Below are positions 37,609-45,227 of a stretch of 52,513 nucleotides of DNA, piece by piece. Position 1 is the stretch's first letter. Every line of letters starts with the position of its first letter. Made by a program: the position numbers and the translations under genes. The notes beneath the pieces were generated by a model that saw nothing but the letters and a program-made list of their open reading frames with translations, did no database searches and had not been told where the DNA came from. The stretch comes from Porphyromonadaceae bacterium H1 (GTDB lineage Bacteria; Bacteroidota; Bacteroidia; Bacteroidales; Paludibacteraceae), in the NCBI GenBank assembly GCA_001653155.1, contig BDEJ01000034.1:1-52513 (forward strand). Reading direction: 5' to 3'.

Positions 37609-40260
37609 ATGAAGAGAGTATTTTTTCTTATTCTGATGCTGTTATTTATGGCTTCTTCGGCTTATTCACAAGGAGTTGTAAAAGGCATAATCGTAGATAA
37701 ATCCTCGCGTGAGATTCTTGTGGGGGTTAGTGTGTATAACCCAACCTCGGGTGTGGGTACGGGCTCTGCCCTTGACGGAAGTTTTTCCATTCCGCTTACG
37801 GGGAAGCAAGAACTTAAATTTTCCTACGTAGGTTACAAGACAAAAACGCTAAATGCCGAATCCGGACAGGATCTTGGCTTTGTGGAGCTCGAAACCGAAG
37901 CTATCGGACTTAACGACGTAACAGTAACTTCTTCCGTTGCCATTCGCCGTAAAACACCGGTTGCTCTTTCGGTAATCACTCCGCTGGAAATAGAGGAACG
38001 TATCGGTACTCAGGAGTTTCCCGAACTGCTCAAAAGTACTCCCGGTGTGTATGCAACCAAGCAGGGTGGGGGATACGGTGATTCGCGTATCAACTTGCGT
38101 GGCTTCGAGTCGGCCAATATTGCCGTGATGATAAACGGTGTCCCCATGAACGACATGGAGTGGGGAGGTGTGTATTGGTCCAATTGGGCCGGTATTTCGG
38201 ATGTTACCCGTTCTACGCAGATACAACGCGGCTTGGGAGCTTCTAAGGTAGCAGCTCCTTCCATCGGAGGTTCCATCAACATCGTTACCCGCTCGACCGA
38301 TGCCCGCCGTGGAGGTGCTTTCTCTTATACCGTGGGCAACGACGGATACAACAAAATAGGATTTAATATTTCTACCGGACTGAATGATAAAGGCTGGGCC
38401 ATGACTTTGCTTGGTGCCAAAACATGGGGCAACGGTTACATCCTCGGTACCGAATTCGAAGCTTATACATGGTTTGCTAATATTTCCAAAATCATCAATG
38501 CCGATCATCAGCTCTCGCTTACGGCTTTTGGTAATATGCAGTGGCACAACCAACGTTACAACGGTGATATGCTTCTCATTCCCGAATGGCAAAAACTGAA
38601 AGACGGATACCGTTTCAATCCGACTTACGGATTCGGAACCGATGGCCGCCGGGTGATACCTAACAGAAACCGTTACCACAAACCTCAAATATCCCTCAAC
38701 CATGCTTGGACGATCAACGAGAAATCCAGCCTTTCCACAGCCGCTTATCTGTCGCTGGGCGATGGAGGAGGACGTTCGTGGCGCGGTACATCCTACAACA
38801 ACCTTTACGGTACCAATACCAGTACCGGCCTGATGAATACCCAATATCGCAACCCCCTGACCGGATATGTGGACTACGGAATTCTGCAACGCGAGAATAG
38901 CGAGAACCCCAACGGTTCTCAAGCTGTGCTTACCGAGTCGCGTAACAACCACGTATGGGTAGGATTACTTTCCACCTATACTACGCGTTTAGCTTCTTAT
39001 ATCGATTTTTACGGAGGCCTTGACTTGCGTTACTACGAAGGTCTGCACGACGCCTATATCGTTGATTTGATGGCTGGCAAATTCTTTGTCGACCCTTCGC
39101 GTAAAAACGTCTTCGATCCATTGAAAAAGAATAACCCCGACTTTGTAAACCAAAAACTCGTGGAAGGAGATATTGTGTATCGAAACAATACCGGCTATGT
39201 AATGCAGCAGGGTGTTTTTGCACAGGGAGAGTACAACAAAGGGCCTTTGAGTGTGTTCTTATCCGCCTCAGCCTCGAACAGTCTTTATTGGAAGGTAGAT
39301 CGCTTTTATTACAGCGGTGACGCACAACGCTCCGAAGCTAAAAGTTTCATTGGTTATAACCTCAAAGGAGGAGCCAACTACAACATCGACGAACACCACA
39401 ACGTTTTCTTCAATACAGGCTATCTTTCCCGTGCACCCTTTATGAGCGGAGGTTATTTTACCACGATTCATACCAGCAATGCCGTGAATAAAAATGCGGT
39501 GAATGAAAAATCCTTCTCTGCCGAAGTAGGATACGGTTTCCGTTCGCGTTATTTGGCGGCTAACCTCAACCTCTATTACACCAAATGGATGGACAAGACC
39601 ATGACGCGTGCTTATGGTGACGATAAAAATGCCTTTATCAATTTACGGGGAGTGGATGCCCGTCACCAAGGCGTGGAGCTCGATTTCTCCTACCGTCCCT
39701 TGAAGCGTCTTGAGATATCCGGTATGCTATCGCTTGGCGATTGGATCTGGGACAGTAAAGCCGTGGGATATATCTACGATGCCAACGGACAACCTACTAC
39801 TGGGAGCAAGATCGTGGAAGACCAAAGCGACCTTCACAAAGTAGAGATAGATCTCACAGGAGTGAAAGTGGGGAATTCGGCGCAAACTACAGCTAAACTG
39901 GGTGTCAGCTACCGTCTTTTCGACGAAGCGCTCAATCTGGGTGTCGATTATTTCTTCTACGGACGCAACTATGCCGGATACAACATTTCCGTACCTAATG
40001 CCGGCGGAAGTTATACCTACAAAACGCCTTTCCGCATACCTGATGCCGGCGAAATGAACCTCTTTGCCAGCTATCGCTTCAAATTGGGAGGACTTGATGC
40101 TTCACTCATCGGAAATGTGAACAACCTTTTGAATCAGCACTACATTGCTGATGCCCGCTACCTGACACCGCAGGTCGAAAATACCGGCGATTGGAAAAAT
40201 GTTTCTGTTATCTATGGCTTCCTCAGAACCTATTCCGTTTCGCTGAAAGTTAAATTCTAA
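37609..40260 (+). CDS. TonB-dependent receptor
   Basis: Outer-membrane transporter of 883 residues. A signal peptide (MKRVFFLILMLLFMASSAYSQ) is followed by a carboxypeptidase-regulatory-like domain (about 22-95, VVKGIIVDKSSREILVGVSVYN), a plug (about 105-230, with LRGFESANIAVMINGVPMNDMEWGG and IGGSINIVTR) and a barrel ending in YSVSLKVKF, with a terminal aromatic residue as needed for Bam insertion. The plug is of the general siderophore/cobalamin kind, not the SusC kind. A repeat-containing lipoprotein follows 24 bp later and probably works with it as a surface binding partner. Confidence 0.92.
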   Translation: MKRVFFLILMLLFMASSAYSQGVVKGIIVDKSSREILVGVSVYNPTSGVGTGSALDGSFSIPLTGKQELKFSYVGYKTKTLNAESGQDLGFVELETEAIGLNDVTVTSSVAIRRKTPVALSVITPLEIEERIGTQEFPELLKSTPGVYATKQGGGYGDSRINLRGFESANIAVMINGVPMNDMEWGGVYWSNWAGISDVTRSTQIQRGLGASKVAAPSIGGSINIVTRSTDARRGGAFSYTVGNDGYNKIGFNISTGLNDKGWAMTLLGAKTWGNGYILGTEFEAYTWFANISKIINADHQLSLTAFGNMQWHNQRYNGDMLLIPEWQKLKDGYRFNPTYGFGTDGRRVIPNRNRYHKPQISLNHAWTINEKSSLSTAAYLSLGDGGGRSWRGTSYNNLYGTNTSTGLMNTQYRNPLTGYVDYGILQRENSENPNGSQAVLTESRNNHVWVGLLSTYTTRLASYIDFYGGLDLRYYEGLHDAYIVDLMAGKFFVDPSRKNVFDPLKKNNPDFVNQKLVEGDIVYRNNTGYVMQQGVFAQGEYNKGPLSVFLSASASNSLYWKVDRFYYSGDAQRSEAKSFIGYNLKGGANYNIDEHHNVFFNTGYLSRAPFMSGGYFTTIHTSNAVNKNAVNEKSFSAEVGYGFRSRYLAANLNLYYTKWMDKTMTRAYGDDKNAFINLRGVDARHQGVELDFSYRPLKRLEISGMLSLGDWIWDSKAVGYIYDANGQPTTGSKIVEDQSDLHKVEIDLTGVKVGNSAQTTAKLGVSYRLFDEALNLGVDYFFYGRNYAGYNISVPNAGGSYTYKTPFRIPDAGEMNLFASYRFKLGGLDASLIGNVNNLLNQHYIADARYLTPQVENTGDWKNVSVIYGFLRTYSVSLKVKF

Positions 40261-40284
40261 ACAAAAACCGAAAAAATAACCGAA

Positions 40285-41448
40285 ATGAAAAAATATATTT
40301 TTCTGTCCCTTGCTTGTGTTGCAATTGTTTTTGCTTCCTGCTACGATTACAACGAAGCAAACTTCAAAGGACTCGACGAATTGACCCAAGTGCAAAATAA
40401 AACGGCTTATCAATACAGTTTGACGGATGCCGACTACACCGAGATTGCCAAAGCCCTCCGGCTGAACAAAAACAAGGAAGACTCCCTGAAAGCCGCTGAT
40501 CTGGCAAAATATAAAAATTTCTCGGAACAACTTTCGGCTGCCGACCTGATACCTTATTTGCTTGCCTCCAAGTATTATACGGTTGATCCCGGAGCTTCGG
40601 CTTTGGTGAGTTATAAATTTAACACCGGAGTTTACGATACGACTCAAATAGCCAATACCGATAAATACAGCTTGGTGGATGCCGATTATCTTGCCATGGG
40701 AACCGGAAAGGATGAACCCGGTAAGTATAAAAACTTCTCGGACAAAGTTCGGCCCGAATACTACATTCCTATTTGGCTAAACTTGCAATATCCCTATGCT
40801 AAAGCCGGGAGTGTGAAACTCATTCGTTATAAGTTTTATACTTCTCAAGGAGTATCTGCACGTAGTTCTGTCTTTACTCTTGGTGAAACGGGTTGGGTTA
40901 TGCTCCCGAAATACATCATAGAGCAGCGCGAAGGGCAATTTATTTTTGCGAAGACGGAAACCGGGAAAAAATGGGTTTTTGATCCCACGATAGTGATTAG
41001 TTTCGAAGCAGCCGACTATCAGGTTCTGGCCGATTATGTAAAAACTCACCAAGCCATCGAAAATCCCGCTTTACAACCCTATCCCGATTCTGAGTTTTTC
41101 TACGGATGCAATGCAAAATATAAGAATGTTACTTACCGTGAGTCGGATAGATCCAAAGATACAAGCTATCCGGCTTCGGGAACTACGGCCGAAAAAGTCG
41201 CCTTTATGGATGCGCGTACCGTGGAAGCGCTGCAAGTGTATTTGGCCCTGAAATTCCCCGATGCCCCGATGCAAGTAAGCGGAATTGACCAGAAAGCCCG
41301 TATTACGCTGACAATTTATTCCGATCCCAGTCGTACGAGTAGTCAAAACATAGTCTGGGAATATGAGCTTCAGTGTACCGGCGAGAAGCAGTGGAAGTAC
41401 CTCAAGCGGCATTCGCCTACTACCGGCGAAACGGAAACGGCTAAGTAA
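40285..41448 (+). CDS. Repeat-containing lipoprotein, receptor partner
   Basis: Lipoprotein of 387 residues whose signal ends in the lipobox FASC (Cys19). It carries an internal duplication. Residues about 40-115 read YQYSLTDADYTEIA... KYKNFSEQL... DLIPYLLASKYYTVDPGASALVSYKF. Residues about 130-185 read KYSLVDADYLAMG... KYKNFSDKV... YYIPIWLNLQYPYAKAGSVKLIRYKF. A shorter third version begins at VISFEAADYQVLADYV. I do not know a function for this unit. The gene follows the TonB receptor by 24 bp and precedes a strong terminator, which argues for a two-gene uptake or surface system without a SusD. Confidence 0.8.
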   Translation: MKKYIFLSLACVAIVFASCYDYNEANFKGLDELTQVQNKTAYQYSLTDADYTEIAKALRLNKNKEDSLKAADLAKYKNFSEQLSAADLIPYLLASKYYTVDPGASALVSYKFNTGVYDTTQIANTDKYSLVDADYLAMGTGKDEPGKYKNFSDKVRPEYYIPIWLNLQYPYAKAGSVKLIRYKFYTSQGVSARSSVFTLGETGWVMLPKYIIEQREGQFIFAKTETGKKWVFDPTIVISFEAADYQVLADYVKTHQAIENPALQPYPDSEFFYGCNAKYKNVTYRESDRSKDTSYPASGTTAEKVAFMDARTVEALQVYLALKFPDAPMQVSGIDQKARITLTIYSDPSRTSSQNIVWEYELQCTGEKQWKYLKRHSPTTGETETAK

Positions 41449-41477
41449 GTTTCCCTACGATCCCCTTGGATTTCTTC

Positions 41478-41520
41478 ATAGCCCCTCGGTAGAGTTCTTC
41501 CGAGGGGCTATTGTCTTTTT
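41478..41520 (+). terminator. Terminator of the receptor-lipoprotein operon
   Basis: ATAGCCCCTCGG (41478-41489) pairs perfectly with CCGAGGGGCTAT (41500-41511), followed by TGTCTTTTT. Confidence 0.9.
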
Positions 41521-41591
41521 TTGCCGATTCCCTTTGCCCCATGGAAATGTAAGTTTTCCCAATTCAAGCGACTTTTCTCGTATATTGTTCC

Positions 41592-41599
41592 TATCTTTG
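41592..41599 (+). promoter_or_regulatory. -7 box upstream of engB
   Basis: TATCTTTG matches the -7 consensus 26 bp before the engB start. The -33 element is weak. Confidence 0.45.
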
Positions 41600-41625
41600 C
41601 CTTGTTTTCGTTAGTAAAGCTCATT

Positions 41626-42225
41626 ATGGAAATAAAATCTGCCGAATTTGTTGTGAGTAACACCGATTACCGTCAATGTCCTGCTACATCGCTTCCGGAG
41701 TATGCTTTTATCGGGCGTTCGAATGTAGGTAAGTCTTCACTCATCAATATGTTATGTAATCGTAAGAGCCTGGCCATGACTTCATCGAAACCCGGAAAGA
41801 CTTTGCTTATCAATCATTTTCTTATCAATGAAGAATGGCATCTGGTCGATTTGCCGGGATACGGTTATGCTACGGCCGGAAAGGCCGTACGCGAGCGTTT
41901 GAAGCAGATAATAGATAGCTATATCCTTTATCGGGAGCAGCTTACCTGTCTTTTTGTGTTGGTTGATAGCCGCCACGCTCCTCAAAAAATAGATGTCGAT
42001 TTTATGGCCTGGCTGGGTGAACAGGGAGTTCCTTTTGCCCTCGTTTTTACCAAAACGGATAAGCTTTCGCAATCCAGGTTGAAAGAGAATACAGATGCTT
42101 ACATGAAAAAGCTTCAGGAAGACTGGGAAGAGCTTCCACCTTTCTTTCTGACCTCGTCCGAGAAACGCAGCGGACGTAAGGAGCTGCTGGATTACATTGA
42201 AGGTATCAATGAGAGGATTTGTTGA
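41626..42225 (+). CDS. engB: Ribosome biogenesis GTPase EngB (YsxC/YihA)
   Basis: Small GTPase needed for 50S subunit assembly. G1 is GRSNVGKSS (about residues 28-36), the G3 region is DLPGYGYA, G4 is TKTDKLS, and a C-terminal [15 protein letters not shown] corresponds to G5. The open frame starts earlier at 41521, but the promoter box at 41592 lies inside that extension, so the ATG at 41626, starting MEIKSAEFV, is chosen; it gives 199 residues, the normal family length. Confidence 0.93.
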   Translation: MEIKSAEFVVSNTDYRQCPATSLPEYAFIGRSNVGKSSLINMLCNRKSLAMTSSKPGKTLLINHFLINEEWHLVDLPGYGYATAGKAVRERLKQIIDSYILYREQLTCLFVLVDSRHAPQKIDVDFMAWLGEQGVPFALVFTKTDKLSQSRLKENTDAYMKKLQEDWEELPPFFLTSSEKRSGRKELLDYIEGINERIC

Positions 42226-42246
42226 ACTTTTTTAACACCCGAAACC

Positions 42247-42279
42247 TTGCTTCTTTTCAAAAGAAAAGTTGTATATTTG
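42247..42279 (+). promoter_or_regulatory. Promoter of the structured RNA
   Basis: TTG at 42247-42249 and TATATTTG at 42272-42279 are 22 bp apart, slightly longer than ideal. Transcription would start near 42285. Confidence 0.6.
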
Positions 42280-42284
42280 TGCTG

Positions 42285-42540
42285 TGATACTAACGAGTAG
42301 TCATAACTAAAATATATTTTACCAATAGCCGCATTGATTTGAGATTGGAAAACTCAACATTAATTTTAATATGAGATACGTCTGGTTTTTAATGGCGGGC
42401 TGCGCCCTTCGGGGTATTCAATCGTGAACGGCAGATTACAAAGAAGACCAACGCCTCAAATCCTGTTATCAGGAGTTTTCTCAATTGTAGTCAATGCGGT
42501 TTTTTATCCAGTCCGGAATGTGTTTCGGGCTGTTTTTTTA
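42285..42540 (+). ncRNA. ssrS: Structured RNA, possibly 6S RNA
   Basis: A non-coding stretch between engB and lysC folds into a long rod. CCGCATTGA (42329-42337) pairs with TCAATGCGG (42491-42499), TTGAG (42339-42343) with CTCAA (42480-42484), and AAAACTC (42349-42355) with GAGTTTT (42473-42479). A large internal bubble follows, then GTCT/AGAC (42380-42383 with 42445-42448), and an inner CCC-TTCG-GGG tetraloop hairpin (42405-42414). T residues follow the closing stem (42500-42505), and a separate hairpin with seven T (42510-42539) ends the unit. The closing stem, central bubble and apical arm suit 6S RNA, the RNA polymerase inhibitor, including its Bacteroidota form. An attenuating leader of lysC is the main alternative. 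No lysine-riboswitch sequence was recognised. The 5' end is inferred from the promoter. Confidence 0.5.
42510..42539 (+). terminator. Terminator after the structured RNA
   Basis: AGTCCGGAA pairs with TTTCGGGCT through two G-U pairs, with a four-base TGTG loop, followed by G and seven T. About 150 bp of featureless sequence then lead to lysC. Confidence 0.85.
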
Positions 42541-42689
42541 TGTCGTTTCCGTCTTTCTGAGACTACGATGTTTTTAAAGGAATAAATATCATCTTGTATG
42601 AAATAAGTATGTAAACGAATGGCTTTACCGGCCTGAAAATATTCTCATACGCATTTTATACGACGATTAAAAACAGATTCATTTATCGT

Positions 42690-43955
42690 ATGAAAGTTTA
42701 CAAATTTGGGGGAGCTTCGGTACGTTCGGCGGAGGGTATTCGTAACATGGCTGCTATTGTAAAAGCTGTTTCCGCTACACCTTTGTTTATTGTCGTATCG
42801 GCTATGGGGAAAACCACCAATGCCTTGGAGGAAGTGCTTGCACACTTTATGAAAACGGATCGGGAAGCAGCTCTTGAGAAGCTTCGTGAAGTGGAAGATT
42901 ATCATAAAAAAATCATCGCTGAGCTTTTTGAAACTCCTGAACCTGCTCTTGAACAAATAGATACTTTGTTTCATGAACTGCGGAATTATGTGCAGGAGGC
43001 GATTGGCGACGACTACGACCGTTGCTACGACCACTTGGTATCCTACGGCGAATTGATTTCTACCCGCATTGTCTCCTCTTTTCTCTTGGAAGCCGGTGTC
43101 GGTAATATGTTTCTGGATATGCGCAAACTCTTGGTAACCGACAGCAATTTCCGCGAGGCTAACGTTCGTATGGAGGACTCGGAGAAACGTTTTGCTCAAG
43201 CGCTTGATTTTTCCCGCTGTCCCGTGTATGTTGCCCAGGGCTTCATTGCAGCCAACAGCAAAGGCGACCCGACAACCCTCGGACGCGAAGGTTCGGATTA
43301 TTCGGCCGCTGTGGTCGGCAATTTGCTTAATGCCGAGAGTGTTACCATCTGGAAAGATGTCCCGGGGATTCTGAATGCCGATCCTCGTATCTTTCCCGAT
43401 ACCGTGCTCATTCCTCGTTTGACTTATTACGACGCTGTCGAGCTGGCTTATAGCGGCGCTCAGGTCATCCACCCGAAAACAATTAAGCCGCTCCGAAATA
43501 AAAAAATACCTCTTTATGTACGCCCCTTTGCTGCACCGGACGAGGCTGGCTCGGTAATCGGCGAAGCGGCTCCGCCCATTGATGTGCCGGTGTTGATTCT
43601 GAAAAAAAATCAAGTACTGGCAACTATGCGTCCCCGTGATTTTTCTTTCGTCCTGGAGGAAAGTTTATCCGGACTTTTTGCCGTGTTGAATAAGCATCGG
43701 ATCAAAGTATCGCTGGTGCAGAGTTCGGCTGTGAGCATTTCGGTCTGCATGGATAATACCCGTCAACTCTCCGACGCTTTGGACGAGCTGGCCAACGACT
43801 TCAAGGTTAGTTATAACTCCGGCCTTGAGCTGCTTACCATACGAGGTTGGAAGAAAGAGGTAATTGAACGAACAACTTCGGGCCGTGAGCTGTTATTGTC
43901 GCAGCAAACCCGGCGAATTGCCCGTTTCCTGATGAAGGAAAATACCGATTGTTAA
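42690..43955 (+). CDS. lysC: Aspartate kinase
   Basis: Phosphorylates aspartate, the first step toward lysine, methionine and threonine. The kinase start KVYKFGGASV, the GREGSDYSAAV substrate/ATP segment and DVPGILNADPRI are all visible, followed by ACT-type regulatory sequence (about residues 300-395). It is monofunctional (421 residues), with no homoserine dehydrogenase fused. Upstream lies the structured RNA with its terminator, which could in principle attenuate this gene. The flavodiiron gene starts 45 bp downstream, and a shared transcript is likely. Confidence 0.93.
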   Translation: MKVYKFGGASVRSAEGIRNMAAIVKAVSATPLFIVVSAMGKTTNALEEVLAHFMKTDREAALEKLREVEDYHKKIIAELFETPEPALEQIDTLFHELRNYVQEAIGDDYDRCYDHLVSYGELISTRIVSSFLLEAGVGNMFLDMRKLLVTDSNFREANVRMEDSEKRFAQALDFSRCPVYVAQGFIAANSKGDPTTLGREGSDYSAAVVGNLLNAESVTIWKDVPGILNADPRIFPDTVLIPRLTYYDAVELAYSGAQVIHPKTIKPLRNKKIPLYVRPFAAPDEAGSVIGEAAPPIDVPVLILKKNQVLATMRPRDFSFVLEESLSGLFAVLNKHRIKVSLVQSSAVSISVCMDNTRQLSDALDELANDFKVSYNSGLELLTIRGWKKEVIERTTSGRELLLSQQTRRIARFLMKENTDC

Positions 43956-44000
43956 ACTTAATCCCGACCCTTTCTACGCTTTTTGCAAAAGAAATTTTAT

Positions 44001-45197
44001 ATGTTTAAACCCATTGAGATTGTTCCCGATGTCTTCTATGTCGGGGTAAACGACCGTCAAAAATCCCTGTTTGAAAACATCATTCCCTTGCCTCAGGGAG
44101 TTTCCTACAATTCCTACCTGATAATGGACGAGCAAACAGCTCTGATAGATACGGTGGATTTGTCTTTGACACCGCTCTTTATCGAGAAGTTGCAAGCCCA
44201 ATTGCAAGGACGAGAGCTTGATTATCTGATTATAAACCATATTGAACCCGATCATTCCGGAGCTATAGCTATTCTTCGGAAGTATTACCCCGATGTGCGC
44301 ATTGTGGGAAACCGCAAGACTTTAGAAATGCTTCGAGGCTTTTACGGTATAAATAGCGCTTTACTCGAAATTAAAGAGGAAGAAGTGCTTGTGCTGGGTA
44401 AACATGAGCTTTGCTTTTACATGGCTCCCATGGTACACTGGCCCGAGACGATGATCACTTACGACAGAAGCAGTCGCATTTTGTTTTCGGGGGATGCCTT
44501 CGGTTGTTTCGCTACACTCGACGGAGCTGTCCTGGATAGCGAAATGGATATCGATAAATACTGGCCGGAGATGATCCGCTATTACGCCAACATCATAGGC
44601 AAATACGCAGCGCCGGTTCAGAAAGCCCTTCGGAAAATAAAATCCTTACCCTTTGATTATATTTGCAGTACTCACGGACCGGTTTGGACTTGCTATAAGG
44701 ACGAAGTATTTGCTTTGTATGACCGCTTGAGCCGCTACGAAGGAGACCCTGAGGGAGCTGTGATTGTTTACGGATCGATGTACGGAGGCACCGAGTTGAT
44801 GGCCGAGGCTTTGGAGCAAGGCTTGTCCGCAAAAGGGATTCGGAAAATTATTATACACAATGTATCCAAATCGGACCATTCGGAAATCTTGCGTGATGTG
44901 TTTACCTACAAAGCTTTGATCTTGGGAAGTCCGACCTACAACAACGAATTGCATCCCGAACTTGATGCACTGCTGCGTAAAATAGAATCTCGAGGCCTTA
45001 AAAATCGAATTTTCGCCTGTTTCGGAACCTATGCTTGGGCAAGTGCAGCCGTGAAACGCATGACGGCTTTCGGAGAGAAAATGAACTGGCAGTTGGCCTC
45101 CGCCCCTGTAGAGCAAAAATACAGTTTGGAAAAGGATAACTACGAGGCTTGTTTACAATTAGGCGAGGAGGTCGCTCGAATGCTCCAAGAGGGCTGA
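44001..45197 (+). CDS. Flavodiiron protein (FprA family)
   Basis: Reduces oxygen to water or nitric oxide to nitrous oxide with electrons from rubredoxin or flavins, protecting anaerobes. The N-terminal metallo-beta-lactamase-like domain has the di-iron ligands H80-x-E82-x-D84-H85 in NHIEPDHSG, then the MVHWPETM histidine, the SGDAFG aspartate and the STHGPV histidine. A C-terminal flavodoxin domain from about residue 250 starts VIVYGSMYGGTE, an FMN-binding loop. There is no fused rubredoxin, so an external donor is expected. The ATG at 44001 is chosen over an upstream non-ATG start because MFKPIEI matches the family. Confidence 0.93.
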   Translation: MFKPIEIVPDVFYVGVNDRQKSLFENIIPLPQGVSYNSYLIMDEQTALIDTVDLSLTPLFIEKLQAQLQGRELDYLIINHIEPDHSGAIAILRKYYPDVRIVGNRKTLEMLRGFYGINSALLEIKEEEVLVLGKHELCFYMAPMVHWPETMITYDRSSRILFSGDAFGCFATLDGAVLDSEMDIDKYWPEMIRYYANIIGKYAAPVQKALRKIKSLPFDYICSTHGPVWTCYKDEVFALYDRLSRYEGDPEGAVIVYGSMYGGTELMAEALEQGLSAKGIRKIIIHNVSKSDHSEILRDVFTYKALILGSPTYNNELHPELDALLRKIESRGLKNRIFACFGTYAWASAAVKRMTAFGEKMNWQLASAPVEQKYSLEKDNYEACLQLGEEVARMLQEG

Positions 45198-45227
45198 TTG
45201 TTATTGTTTTGGCTAATTTTTTACTTT

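Noticed and set aside
42285-42540. Lysine riboswitch upstream of lysC
   Set aside because: None of the conserved lysine-riboswitch core sequences was recognised, and the unit ends in its own terminator about 150 bp before lysC.
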